64,000 nt of DNA from Nocardioides ungokensis (GCF_013466985.1 NZ_CP059164.1:496001-560000); one strand, 5' to 3'; positions 34,657 through 45,662 are shown, numbered from the stretch's first letter. Notes: generated by a model from the letters alone, not told the origin. Numbers and translations are program-made.

Positions 34657-35629
34657 ATGCGACGGGTGGGTTCTGTCCTGGTGGCGGCGCGCTCGGGACG
34701 GTGACCGTCTTGGCAGGGGCCACGGCGGCGGACGCGGCCGACGGGCCGCCGACCAACACGGCTCGCCCCGCGATCACGGGCGTGGTGGCGGTGGGGGAGA
34801 CCGTCTCGGCCGACCCCGGGACGTGGGACCCGGCTGACGTCGCCTACGCCTACACCTGGTTCGTCGACGGCGAGCAGGCCGGGACCGGGGAGCAGTACAC
34901 CCCGACCGCCGCTGACGAGGGGCATGCGCTGAGCGTCGAAATCGTGGCCTCTCAGCCCGGTGGCCCGGACGGCACCGCGGCGTCGGAGCCGGTGACTGTG
35001 CTGGGTGCGGCGCCGCAGAACGTCGAGGCCCCCGAGGTCTCGGGCGCGTTCGGCGTGGGCGGGACCCTTCAGGTCAGCGACGGCACCTGGGACGCCGACG
35101 GGCTGACGTTCACCTACCAGTGGATGCGCGGCAGCGTCCCGATCGCCGGCGCGACCGCCCGTCGTACTCATCGACCGGGGAGGACTGCGGCCAGGAGCTC
35201 AGCGCCGTCGTCACCGCCCATCTCGCCGGTCACGCGGACGGGTCGGCCGCCACGTCGACGGTCATGGTCACCTGCTACTGCTGCAGGGATGAACCCGTCC
35301 CCACCGCCGTGCAGATCCACACGCCGCAGCGCGTGACGACACAGGACCGCGCCAGGGTCAGGGTCCGGATCATGAGTGCGGGGAGCACTGAGCCGCAGAA
35401 CGGCAGCATCTCGCTGCGCGTCGCCCGAGTGCGCCCCGCGCACACGGGCACGTCCCGCTGGCTGCACATGGTGCACCTGCACCCCGAGGACCACGGTCGG
35501 GTGACCTTCCGGCTGCCCCGGCTGGCCGCGGGCAAGTTCTCCGTACGTGCCAGGTACGACAGAGCCCCGGAGTCCCAGTTCATGGACAGCAACAACGTGG
35601 AGACGTTCAAGGTCGTGCGGGCCGCCTGA
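34657..35629 (+). pseudogene. Secreted Ig-like domain protein, copy 2 (two frameshifts)
   Basis: A paralogue of copy 1 with the same ribosome-binding site and signal start. One T is missing in GCGGCGC[T]GCTCGG near 34690 compared with copy 1; restoring it joins MRRVGSVLVAALLGTVTV to LAGATAADAADG. A second shift near 35160 separates the second Ig-like repeat from the Cys cluster (CYCC) and the C-terminal domain. Either both are sequencing errors or this copy is decaying. The C-terminal domain is intact and has diverged from copy 1 more than the repeats have. Confidence 0.6.
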
Positions 35630-35666
35630 ACCGGGGTCGGGCACGACCCCGCGGGCGGGCTGCCCC

Positions 35667-35672
35667 TAGGCT
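35667..35672 (+). promoter_or_regulatory. -10 box of hpt
   Basis: TAGGCT, then 7 nt, then ATG 35680; probably leaderless. Confidence 0.5.
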
Positions 35673-35679
35673 TCCGTGC

Positions 35680-36231
35680 ATGGACGCTTCCCACGTCGAG
35701 AAAGACCTCGTCAACGTGCTGTTCACCGAGGCCCAGATCCAGGAGCGCCTCGGCGAGCTCGCCCGCGAGATCGAGGCCGACTACGACGGCAAGGACCTCC
35801 TCATCGTCGGCATCCTGCGCGGCGCGGTCATGGTGATGGCCGACCTGGCCCGCAGCTTCGGCCGCCACCTCGAGATGGACTGGATGGCGGTCTCCTCCTA
35901 CGGGTCGGGCACCAAGTCCAGCGGCGTGGTCCGGATCCTCAAGGACCTCGACACCGACATCTCGGGCCGACACGTCGTCATCGTCGACGAGATCATCGAC
36001 ACCGGGCTCACCCTGTCGTGGCTGACCTCCAACCTGAGCTCCCGGAGCCCCGCCAGCGTCGAGATCTGCACCCTCCTGCGCAAGCCCGAGGCGTTGCAGA
36101 TGCCGGTCGAGGTGAAGTACGTCGGGTGGGACATCCCGAACGAGTTCGTGGTCGGTTACGGCCTGGACTACCGCGAGCGCTACCGCAACCTTCGCGACAT
36201 CGGGACCCTCGCCCCACACGTCTACTCCTGA
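35680..36231 (+). CDS. hpt: Hypoxanthine phosphoribosyltransferase
   Basis: A 183-residue purine-salvage enzyme that makes IMP or GMP from the base and PRPP. The PRPP loop is VVIVDEIIDTGLTLSWL, ILRGAVMVMADLAR is the pyrophosphate loop, and VGYGLDYRERYRNLRDIG is the C-terminal purine site. It is upstream of ftsH, as in most actinobacteria; usually tilS abuts it, but here the duplicated Ig-like genes lie between. Confidence 0.95.
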   Translation: MDASHVEKDLVNVLFTEAQIQERLGELAREIEADYDGKDLLIVGILRGAVMVMADLARSFGRHLEMDWMAVSSYGSGTKSSGVVRILKDLDTDISGRHVVIVDEIIDTGLTLSWLTSNLSSRSPASVEICTLLRKPEALQMPVEVKYVGWDIPNEFVVGYGLDYRERYRNLRDIGTLAPHVYS

Positions 36232-36308
36232 TCTCTTCCCCGTCTCGGGCACTTGCCTGCGAGAATGGGCGTTGTCGAGGTTGTGTACCGTCGTCAGTTC
36301 AGTTGATC

Positions 36309-36332
36309 GTCCGCCCATGAGTCCGGGCGGAC
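36309..36332 (+). promoter_or_regulatory. Hairpin in the ftsH leader
   Basis: GTCCGCCC, loop ATGAGTCC, GGGCGGAC: an 8-bp perfect stem that ends 25 nt before the ftsH GTG. It may affect ribosome access or mRNA stability, or be a weak terminator after hpt. Confidence 0.4.
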
Positions 36333-36357
36333 GGCAGAGCCGTGTCGAGAGAAGCCT

Positions 36358-38405
<2,048 letters not shown>

Positions 38406-38409
<4 letters not shown>

Positions 38410-39020
38410 CCGACCCGATCGGCATCGCGACCCGGTCCCCGGAACAGGTGCCGGAGTTCGACCACGACCGGGCCGCGGCCGCCGTCCGTGAGCTGCTCCT
38501 CGCGATCGGGGAGGACCCCGATCGCGAGGGCTTGCGCGAGACCCCGGACCGGGTCGCGCGCGCCTACGCCGAGCTGACCGTGGGCCTGCGCCAGACGCCG
38601 GAGGAGGTCCTCACGACCACCTTCGACATCGGGCACGACGAGATGGTCCTGGTCCGCGACATCGAGCTGTGGTCGATGTGCGAGCACCACCTGGTGCCCT
38701 TCACCGGCGTCGCCCACGTGGGCTACATCCCGGCCGAGAGCGGCAAGATCACCGGACTGTCCAAGCTGGCCCGGCTCGTCGACGTCTACGCCAAGCGGCC
38801 CCAGGTGCAGGAGCGGCTGACCACGCAGGTCGCCGATGCGCTCATGGAGATCCTGGAGGCGCGTGGCGTCATCGTCGTGATCGAGGCGGAGCACCTCTGC
38901 ATGACGATGCGCGGTGTCCGCAAGGCCGGTGCGCGCACGATCACCTCCGCGGTGCGCGGGATGATGCACCGGGCCGCCACCCGCTCCGAGGCGATGGCGC
39001 TGATCAACCGCGGCCACTGA
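38406..39020 (+). CDS. folE: GTP cyclohydrolase I
   Basis: A 204-residue zinc enzyme, the first step from GTP to dihydroneopterin triphosphate. The zinc site appears as [10 protein letters not shown] (Cys, His), with the second Cys in [31 protein letters not shown] is the conserved N-terminal part. It is the second gene of an ftsH-folE-folP-folB-folK operon whose genes overlap. Confidence 0.97.
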
Positions 39021-39907
39021 TGCCGGACCCGCTCCTCGCGCCGCTCGGCCGCCCACGGCTGATGGGGGTCGTCAACGTCACCCCCGACTCGTTCTCCGAC
39101 GGCGGGCGGTGGGTCGAGCCCGGGGCGGCGATCGCGCACGCCCACGACCTGCTGGCCGACGGGGCCGACATCCTCGACATCGGCGGCGAGTCCACCCGCC
39201 CGGGCGCGACGCGGCCGCTGGTCGAGGAGGAGCTCGGCCGGGTGGTCCCGGTCATCCGGGCGCTCGCGGCCGACGGGGCCGTGGTCTCGGTCGACACGAT
39301 GCGCGCCGACGTGGCCGAGGCCTCGCTGGCGGCCGGCGCGACCATGGTCAACGACGTGTCCGGGGGCCTGGCCGACCCGCGGATGCTCGAGGTCGTCGCG
39401 GCCGCCGGGGCGCCGTACGTCGCCATGCACTGGCGGGCGCACAGCGACCACATGCGCGACTTCGCGCGGTACGACGCTGCCGGCGGCGTGGTCGCTGCGG
39501 TCTGCGAGGAGCTGTCCCAGCGGGTCGAGGCCATGCTCGCCGCCGGGATCGCCCCCGACCGGATCGTGCTCGACCCGGGCCTGGGCTTCGCCAAGCGGGC
39601 CGAGCACAACTGGCAGCTGCTGGCCGGGCTCGACGCCGTGCAGGCCCTGGGCCACCCCGTGCTCGTGGGGGCCAGCCGGAAGTCCTTCCTGGGGTCCCTG
39701 CTGCCCGGTCCCGACGGCTCCCCGCGGCCCGTCGACCGACGTGAGGATGCCAACACCGCCGTCACGGTCCACCTCGCCCAGCAGGGCGTCTGGGGGATCC
39801 GCGTGCACGACGTCCGTGCCAGCCGGGACGCCCTCGCCGTCGTCGAGCGGCTCGCGGCCGAGCACCACCAGACCCTTCCGACCCCGACGCCTCAGGAGAG
39901 TGCATGA
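39020..39907 (+). CDS. folP: Dihydropteroate synthase
   Basis: A 295-residue TIM barrel that joins pterin pyrophosphate to p-aminobenzoate. The two signatures are GVVNVTPDSFSDGG near residue 15 and DIGGESTRPGA near 53; VGASRKSFLGSL is the late pterin-phosphate loop. ATG 39020 overlaps the folE stop (TGATG). This is the target of sulfonamides. Confidence 0.96.
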   Translation: MPDPLLAPLGRPRLMGVVNVTPDSFSDGGRWVEPGAAIAHAHDLLADGADILDIGGESTRPGATRPLVEEELGRVVPVIRALAADGAVVSVDTMRADVAEASLAAGATMVNDVSGGLADPRMLEVVAAAGAPYVAMHWRAHSDHMRDFARYDAAGGVVAAVCEELSQRVEAMLAAGIAPDRIVLDPGLGFAKRAEHNWQLLAGLDAVQALGHPVLVGASRKSFLGSLLPGPDGSPRPVDRREDANTAVTVHLAQQGVWGIRVHDVRASRDALAVVERLAAEHHQTLPTPTPQESA

Positions 39908-40275
39908 CCGACGAACTGGCCGTCCTCGGCATCGAGTGCTTCGGCCACCACGGAGTCTTCGACTTCGAGCGCAGGGAGGGCCAGACCTTCGTGGTCGACC
40001 TCGTGCTGGGCCTCGACATCGCCCCCGCGGCGGCATCCGACGACTTGCGCGACACCGTGGACTACGGAAGTCTCGTGGCCGCGGTGAAGGCCGCCGTTGA
40101 GAAAGATCCGGTCGACCTGATCGAGACCCTTGCCGAGCGCATCGCGGGCGTCTGCCTCTTGGACCTCCGTGTTGAATGGGCTCGGGTCACGGTCCACAAG
40201 CCGGATGCACCCATCGAGGCGACGTTTGCGGACGTCGCCCTGACGATCAGCCGAACACGTGAGGGCGCGAAGTGA
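39904..40275 (+). CDS. folB: Dihydroneopterin aldolase
   Basis: A 123-residue T-fold enzyme that splits glycolaldehyde from dihydroneopterin. GIECFGHHGVFDFERREGQ is the N-terminal signature with the active Glu, and DTVDYGSLVAAVK follows. It overlaps folP and folK by 4 nt on each side. Its last 60 codons use more A/T at third positions than the neighbours. Confidence 0.95.
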   Translation: MTDELAVLGIECFGHHGVFDFERREGQTFVVDLVLGLDIAPAAASDDLRDTVDYGSLVAAVKAAVEKDPVDLIETLAERIAGVCLLDLRVEWARVTVHKPDAPIEATFADVALTISRTREGAK

Positions 40276-40841
40276 CTGAGACCCCCAACCCGAACATCAT
40301 CGACGCCGACACACTGACCGGCGAGATGCGTCCGATCCGTCGGGCGGTGCTGGCGCTGGGGTCCAACCTCGGGGAGCGGATGGCCAGCCTCCAGGGTGCC
40401 GTCAACGCGATCGCGGACACTCCCGACGTGTGGGTCACCGGCGTCTCGCCGGTCTACGAGACCGAGCCGGTCGAGAGCCCCGCCGAGGCCAAGACCTACC
40501 TGAACGCCGTGGTCCTGATCGACACCACGCTGGCCGCCACCCGTCTGATGGACCGTGCCCTGGCCATCGAGGACGCCTTCGAGCGCGAGCGCACCGACGT
40601 CAGGAACGCCCCGCGCACCCTCGATGTCGACCTGATCGTGGTCGGCGACCGCCGCAACGACGACGACTTCCTCCGGCTCCCGCACCCGCGGGCCGCCGAG
40701 CGCGCGTTCGTCCTGCAGCCCTGGCACGACCTCGAGCCGGAGGCGGAGTTCCCCGACCTGGGCCCGATCGCCGAGCTCCTCGAGAAGGCCGATCGCAGCG
40801 GGATCTCACGGCGGGACGACCTCACGCTCGAGATCCAGTGA
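40272..40841 (+). CDS. folK: 2-amino-4-hydroxy-6-hydroxymethyldihydropteridine pyrophosphokinase
   Basis: A 189-residue enzyme that transfers pyrophosphate from ATP to the pterin before FolP acts. The motifs LALGSNLGERMASLQ, NAPRTLDVDLIVVGD and LPHPRAAERAFVLQPW are all present. It has a short N-terminal extension. It overlaps folB and the DUF3180 gene by 4 nt, which keeps the operon fully coupled. Confidence 0.96.
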   Translation: MTETPNPNIIDADTLTGEMRPIRRAVLALGSNLGERMASLQGAVNAIADTPDVWVTGVSPVYETEPVESPAEAKTYLNAVVLIDTTLAATRLMDRALAIEDAFERERTDVRNAPRTLDVDLIVVGDRRNDDDFLRLPHPRAAERAFVLQPWHDLEPEAEFPDLGPIAELLEKADRSGISRRDDLTLEIQ

Positions 40842-41325
40842 CGTCGGACCCGTCCGACGAGGAGCCGTCGGGCGGGCACCTGCGACCGACGTCCGCGGGC
40901 GCCCTCACCGCCTGGGTCGTCGTCGGCCTCGTCGGTGGCTGGCTGATCCACCCGATCACCGAACGGACCCGCGGCAGCGCCCCGTCGTCACCTGGACGCA
41001 GCCGCTCGCACTCTTCCTCGGCGCCGCGATCGTCGGCGCCACCGCGTGGGTCACCTGGCGCACGGTGCACGTGCGCCGCGAGCGTCTCGAGCCGCGCCGG
41101 GCGGTGAACAGGCTCCTGCTCGCCCGGTCCTGCGCGTACGTCGGGGCCCTCGTGGCCGGCGGCTACGCGGGCTACGCCGTGTCGTGGCTGGGCGTGGGCG
41201 CCGAGCTTGCCGACCAGCGTGCCTGGCGCTCGCTGGCCGCCGCCGCCGCCGGAGCGGCCATCACTATCACAGCGGTCCTTCTCGAGCGTGCGTGTCGCGT
41301 CCGTTCCGACGACGACACGACATAA
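40838..41325 (+). CDS. DUF3180-family membrane protein, one frameshift
   Basis: About 162 residues with four membrane helices after repair. GTG 40838 overlaps the folK stop. The frame breaks near 40979; adding one C to the run in GCCCCGTC gives PVVTWTQPLALFLGAAIVG and joins the two parts. The last part, ending with the LLERACR pattern, matches the DUF3180 family, which is nearly always next to folK in actinobacteria. Function unknown. Its TAA stop forms the start of the next gene's -10 box. Confidence 0.7.
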
Positions 41326-41328
41326 CCT
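41323..41328 (+). promoter_or_regulatory. -10 box built on the DUF3180 stop codon
   Basis: TAACCT; TAA is the stop codon. Six nt later comes ATG 41335, so the next mRNA is probably leaderless. Confidence 0.6.
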
Positions 41329-41334
41329 GCTTTC

Positions 41335-41943
41335 ATGCCTTCCCCGTCGAATCCGGCCACCTCCAGCCGGGCCCCCAAGGCCCGTCGTCGGCAGCGGAGC
41401 GTCCGGCTCACCATCGCTGTCGCACTCCTCGCGATCTCGGCTCTGCTGGTCCTCGGCGGCGTCCTCAGCGGGTCGTGGCTCGCGCTCGTGCTCGCCGCCC
41501 TCGTGGGCGTCGTGCTCGGTGCCGCGGCCACCCGCATCACCCACTCCGAGCTGATGGAGACCCGCCGTGAGGCGGCCCGCGACCGGGCCGAGCAGGCCCA
41601 GGCCTACCGCGACCTCACCGTGGCCCGCACGGCCGAGCACGCGGCGTACGCCGAGACGATGCAGTCGCGCATCGCTGCCCACGAGTCGGCGATCCACGAC
41701 CTCGAGGAGGCGCTGACCTCGGCCCAGAAGCGCGCCGCCGAGGCGACCCGGAAGATGAACTCCGAGGCCCGCCGGGCCGACGTGGCCGAGCGCGAGGGGA
41801 CGGAGACCAACGAGCGTCTGGAGTCCGCCGAGCAGCGCGCGGCCGAGGCGATCGTCCGCGTGGCCGAGCTGGAGCAGGAGCTCGACGTCCTGCGCGCCGA
41901 GCTGCTCGCCTGGCAGACCGCACCGGCGCGCCGCCACGCCTGA
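41335..41943 (+). CDS. Membrane-anchored coiled-coil protein of unknown function
   Basis: A 202-residue protein. A basic N-terminus precedes two close membrane helices (about residues 22-40 and 44-62), then a long Glu/Ala/Arg heptad region from about 65 to 195 that should form a cytosolic coiled coil. Parts such as RDRAEQAQAYRDLTVART and RVAELEQELDVLRAELLA show the pattern. No enzyme motif. The topology resembles scaffold proteins of envelope or division machinery, but that is only a shape argument. Confidence 0.75.
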   Translation: MPSPSNPATSSRAPKARRRQRSVRLTIAVALLAISALLVLGGVLSGSWLALVLAALVGVVLGAAATRITHSELMETRREAARDRAEQAQAYRDLTVARTAEHAAYAETMQSRIAAHESAIHDLEEALTSAQKRAAEATRKMNSEARRADVAEREGTETNERLESAEQRAAEAIVRVAELEQELDVLRAELLAWQTAPARRHA

Positions 41944-42010
41944 CGCCGACCCGTCGCCGGCGACGCACAGCGTCCTCCGACCGGTAGCCGGCCCGACGCC
42001 GTACGACGTC

Positions 42011-42038
42011 GACCCGCCCGCCAACCAGCGGGCGGGTC
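42011..42038 (+). terminator. Hairpin after the coiled-coil gene
   Basis: GACCCGCCCGC, loop CAACCA, GCGGGCGGGTC: an 11-bp perfect stem. Confidence 0.65.
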
Positions 42039-42074
42039 CACGCATTTCCGGGACCTACGGCAGAATCGAGCCTC

Positions 42075-43180
42075 GTGATCCCCGAGGACTCCCGTTTCGA
42101 GAGCGACCCCGACCTCGTCATCCGATCGGAGCTCGGCACCGAACCGGGTCTGCCGAAGGGGTGGGAGGTCGGCACTCCCGACCCGCTGACCGGTTCGACG
42201 TCGCCCGCCTGACCCACCTGCTGCGCGCCCCGAGCGCGACGGGCGCGGCTGGGCCGCCTCGGGCGTCGACGACGTGCTCGTGGAGGTCTCCGAGCGCGGC
42301 CTGCGGATGCGGGAGAACGTCGTGGTCCGCGACGAGTCCGGGGAGATCCGCGCGTGGGGCAGCGTCCACGACCGCCCGAGGGGCGGATGCTCTTCGTGCA
42401 CATCGTCGAGCGCGACCTGCCCGAGAACATCGCCAACCGGTGCTCCGCGCTGCTCGTGGAGTGGGCGGTCGGCCAGGCCAGGGCCGTGGGTGCCCGCCCG
42501 CCGGGCTGGAGGTCCAGCAGATCGACACCGGTGCCTTCGCCGACGACGACCGCCAGCACCAGTGGCTGGAGGGGTCGGGCTTCGAGCGGGTGCGCACCTG
42601 GTGGCAGATGAGCCGGCCGGTGACGTCCGACGAGGCGACGCTGACGGGCTCCCCCGACCACTGGGAGCAGGACGGGGTCGTCTTCCGGCTGGTCCGGCGC
42701 ACCGGTGCCGGGATGCCCGACGAGTCCGACCTGCGCGAGGTGCACGAGGTCCTCGAGTCGGCGTTCGTCGACCACTTCAACTCCTACGAGGAGACCTTCG
42801 AGGAGTTCCTGTTCCGGCTCCGCGAGGACCCGGGGCACCGCTGGGACCACTGGTGGCTCGCCGAGCTCACCGACGACGAGACCCCGCAGCCGGTCGGCGC
42901 CCTGGTCGGGACCGTCAGCGAGAGCTCGTCCGGTCCCGACGGGTCGTACGTCGCCTACCTCGGCGTGCTCGAGGCCGCCCGGGGTCGTGGCGTGGCCAAG
43001 GGGCTGCTGCGCACGATCATCGCCGACGCCGCCAGCCGGGGCCGTGACCGCGTCGGCCTCGAGGTCGACGCGGACTCACCGACCGGCGCCGCCGGGCTCT
43101 ACACCTCGATGGGCTGGAAGACCAAGTACGTCACCGAGTCGTGGCACCGGGATGTGCCGGTGGACCCGGACCAGGGCTGA
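42075..43180 (+). pseudogene. Tandem-GNAT acetyltransferase, frame broken by four one-base deletions
   Basis: About 369 residues after repair, with two GNAT domains as in mycothiol synthase (MshD), but I cannot show it is MshD. The frame slips by -1 near 42176, 42232, 42378 and 42505, each in a G/C run or small hairpin. Repaired pieces read GTPDPADRFDVARLTHLLRA, then GWAASGVDDVLVEVSERG, then RMLFVHIVERDLPENIANR, then GLEVQQIDTGAF. The intact C-terminal domain has the CoA loop LEAARGRGVAKGLL. Four slips all of the same sign suggest sequencing compressions. Confidence 0.7.
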
Positions 43181-43203
43181 GAGAACCGCCGGGCCGCGAG
43201 TCC

Positions 43204-44190
43204 TCACTCGGTCAGTGACGCCCGCAGGGCCCGGTGGATGCCGTTGGGGGTGAGCACCCCCACGAACTGGGCACCCTGCTTGACCGCCACCATCGCCTTG
43301 TCCTCGCTCAGCAGCACGGCGAGGGCGTGCTCGAGGGTCGAGTCGAGGTCGATGGCCGCGCCCAGGTCGCCGGTGCGGACGCCGTCGAGGGGCTCGAGGT
43401 GGGCCCGGTCGATCGGTGTCACCGCGAGCCGGCGCAGGCCCCGGGTCGAGCCCACGAAGTCGGCGACGAAGTCGTCGGCGGGACGACCCAGCAGGTCGGC
43501 GGGGGTCGCGTACTGCGCCAGCCGGCCGCCCTGGGCGAAGATCGCCACCCGGTCGCCCATCCGCACCGCCTCGTCGATGTCGTGGGTCACCAGCACGACG
43601 GTCTTGCCGAGCTCGCGCTGAAGCCGCAGGAACTCGGCCTGCAGGTGGCCACGCACCACCGGGTCGACCGCCCCGAAGGGCTCGTCCATGAGCAGCACCG
43701 GCGGGTCCGCGGCCAGCGCGCGCGCCACCCCGACGCGCTGGCGCTGGCCGCCGGAGAGCTGGTGCGGGTAGCGGTCGGCGTACGTCGCGGGGTCGAGGCC
43801 GACGAGCTCCATCAGCTCTTCCGCGCGGGCGCGCGCCTTGGCCCGGGACTCGCCGTACAGCAGCGGCACCGTCATCACGTTGGTGACGATCTTCTGGTGC
43901 GGGAAGAGGCCAACCTGCTGGATGACGTAGCCGATCCCGCGCCGCAGCTTGACCGGGTCCTGGCCCGTCACGTCCACGCCGTCGATCTCGATCGCGCCCG
44001 TCGTGGGCTCGATGAGGCGGTTGATCATCTTCAGCGTCGTCGACTTGCCGCAGCCGGACGGACCGACCAGGCAGACCAGCTCGCCGCGCCCGATGTCCAG
44101 GTCGAGCTCGCGGACGGCGACGGTCCCGTCGTCGTAGGTCTTCCCGACCCCGGTGAGCCGGATCATCGGCTGGGAGCCGGTAACGTCCAT
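43204..44190 (-). CDS. Osmoprotectant (glycine betaine/choline-type) ABC transporter ATP-binding protein
   Basis: A 328-residue ABC ATPase of the OpuCA/ProV class. Walker A is GPSGCGKSTT, the signature is LSGGQRQRVGVAR, Walker B is VLLMDEPFGAVD and the switch His lies in VTHDIDEAVRMGD. A C-terminal CBS-type domain (DSTLEHALAVLLSEDKAM) may sense ionic strength or nucleotides. It is transcribed away from its permeases; its ATG at 44190 is only 3 nt from theirs. Confidence 0.9.
   Translation of the reverse strand: MDVTGSQPMIRLTGVGKTYDDGTVAVRELDLDIGRGELVCLVGPSGCGKSTTLKMINRLIEPTTGAIEIDGVDVTGQDPVKLRRGIGYVIQQVGLFPHQKIVTNVMTVPLLYGESRAKARARAEELMELVGLDPATYADRYPHQLSGGQRQRVGVARALAADPPVLLMDEPFGAVDPVVRGHLQAEFLRLQRELGKTVVLVTHDIDEAVRMGDRVAIFAQGGRLAQYATPADLLGRPADDFVADFVGSTRGLRRLAVTPIDRAHLEPLDGVRTGDLGAAIDLDSTLEHALAVLLSEDKAMVAVKQGAQFVGVLTPNGIHRALRASLTE
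44181..44186 (+). promoter_or_regulatory. -10 box of the osmoprotectant permease operon
   Basis: TAACGT, 7 nt before GTG 44194. It lies inside codons 2-3 of the divergent ATPase gene. Confidence 0.5.
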
Positions 44191-44193
44191 GCG

Positions 44194-44901
44194 GTGACCC
44201 TACTCGCGCAGGCGACAGCCGCCGGGCAGCCGAGCTGCTACAGCAGGCTGACCAACGAGTGGTTCTGCACCCAGTACCTCCACGACTACCGCAGCGAGAT
44301 CGTCGACGCCACCACCCAGCACCTCGGCATCACGGTCGCCGCGGTGCTGCTCGGCGTCGTGATCGCGTTCCCGCTCTCGCTGCTCGCCCGGCGGCTGCCG
44401 CGCCTGGAGTCCTCGATCCTCGGGGTGAGCACCGGGATCTACACGATCCCCTCGCTCGCGCTGTTCCCGCTGCTGGTGCCGTTCACGGGGCTGACCGCCA
44501 CGACGGTGGTCATCGGGCTGGCGCTCTACGCCCTGACCGTGCTGGTGCGCAGCATGCTCGAGGGGCTCCGCTCGGTGCCCGACGACGTGCGCGAGTCGGC
44601 CACCGGCCTCGGGTACGGCGCCGGTCGGCTGCTGTTCCGCGTCGAGCTGCCGCTGGCGCTCCCGGTGATCATGGCCGGACTGCGGGTGGCGACGGTGTCG
44701 ACGGTCGCGCTGACCACGGTCGGCTCCCTGGTGGCGTACGGCGGGTTGGGCAACCTGATCAAGGACGGCGTGACCACCGACTTCCGCGCCGAGCTGTTCA
44801 CCGCCTCGGTGCTGTGCGTGGTGCTGGCCGTCGTGCTGGACGCGCTCATCGTCGTGCTCCAGTGGGTGCTCACCCCCTGGACCCGGGGAGCGCAGGCATG
44901 A
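44194..44901 (+). CDS. Osmoprotectant ABC transporter permease
   Basis: A 235-residue permease with five or six helices. The EAA docking loop reads VRESATGLGYGAGRLLFRVELPLALPVIMAGLR in part. The N-terminus has a short segment with two Cys (PSCYSRLTNEWFCTQYLHD) before helix 1. GTG 44194 is the only in-frame start that keeps the first helix whole. It overlaps the second permease by 4 nt (ATGA). Confidence 0.88.
   Translation: MTLLAQATAAGQPSCYSRLTNEWFCTQYLHDYRSEIVDATTQHLGITVAAVLLGVVIAFPLSLLARRLPRLESSILGVSTGIYTIPSLALFPLLVPFTGLTATTVVIGLALYALTVLVRSMLEGLRSVPDDVRESATGLGYGAGRLLFRVELPLALPVIMAGLRVATVSTVALTTVGSLVAYGGLGNLIKDGVTTDFRAELFTASVLCVVLAVVLDALIVVLQWVLTPWTRGAQA
44197..44202 (-). promoter_or_regulatory. 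-10 box of the leaderless osmoprotectant ATPase gene
   Basis: TAGGGT on the minus strand, 6 nt before ATG 44190. It lies inside codons 2-3 of the divergent permease gene. Confidence 0.6.
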
Positions 44902-45662
44902 ACGTCTTCGCCGACACCTGGACCTACCTGACCGACCCGGGGAACTGGCAGGGCGAGGGCGGCATGCTGCAGCTGCTCGTCCAGCAGCTGCTGATCAGCG
45001 TCACTGCACTGGCGGCCGCGATGGTGATCGGCCTGCCCGTCGCCCTGTGGCTGGGCCACCTCGGCCGGGGCGGCTTCCTGGCCATCAACATCTCCAACAT
45101 CGGGCGCGCGGTGCCGACGTTCGCGCTGCTGGCGATCCTGGTCACCGCCGACCACCCCGGGGTGAGGACGTTCGGCCCCTACGGCCGCGCGGGCGTGGCC
45201 ACCCTGATCGCGCTGACCCTCTTCGCGCTGCCACCGCTCATCACCAACGCCTACGTGGCGGTGCGCGAGGTCCCCGCCGACGTGCGGCAGGCCGCCGACG
45301 GGATGGGCATGACGGGGCTCCAGAAGTTCACCCGGGTCGAGCTGCCGCTGGCCCTCCCGCTCGTCATGTCCGGCGTCCGGCTCGCGCTGGTCCAGGTCTG
45401 GGCCACCGCCACCATCGCGGCGCTCGTCGCCGGGCCGGGCCTCGGGCGGGTCATCACCGACGGCTTCTACCGCTCCGACTACCCCAAGGGCATCGCGGGA
45501 GCCATCGTCGTGGCGCTCGTGGCGCTGGTCCTCGAGCTGTTCGCGGCGACCGTCCAGCGAGCCGTGGACCCCACTCCGGGGGCCTCGTCGCGTGGACGCA
45601 GGCACCCGAAGTCGGTGGGGCGCCGTAGGGTGGCTGAAGCGGCCGAGCCTGTCGGCAGCTGA
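44898..45662 (+). CDS. Osmoprotectant ABC transporter permease
   Basis: A 254-residue permease of the same class, with about six helices and the docking loop VRQAADGMGMTGLQKFTRVE. NISNIGRAVPTFALLAIL is the conserved region in helix 3 of OpuC permeases. The C-terminal 25 residues are basic and hydrophilic (SSRGRRHPKSVGRRR). It pairs with the first permease to form the membrane pore. Confidence 0.9.
   Translation: MNVFADTWTYLTDPGNWQGEGGMLQLLVQQLLISVTALAAAMVIGLPVALWLGHLGRGGFLAINISNIGRAVPTFALLAILVTADHPGVRTFGPYGRAGVATLIALTLFALPPLITNAYVAVREVPADVRQAADGMGMTGLQKFTRVELPLALPLVMSGVRLALVQVWATATIAALVAGPGLGRVITDGFYRSDYPKGIAGAIVVALVALVLELFAATVQRAVDPTPGASSRGRRHPKSVGRRRVAEAAEPVGS

Larger units (their letters stand above)
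33566..35629 (+). repeat. Tandem duplication of an Ig-like protein gene
   Basis: Two direct copies with an offset of about 1045 bp: 33566-34575 and 34612-35629. Identity is highest in the 5' flank (AGGAGTAGGTTGACCTCCG, ACCATGGAGTG and the ribosome-binding site) and across the first half of the genes, and lower in the last third. The copied unit starts at the very end of tilS, so the event copied the junction with tilS. Confidence 0.85.

Noticed and set aside
42075..43180. Calling the tandem-GNAT gene mycothiol synthase (mshD)
   Set aside because: The two-domain layout fits, but the visible motifs are not specific enough, and four frame slips make alignment uncertain.
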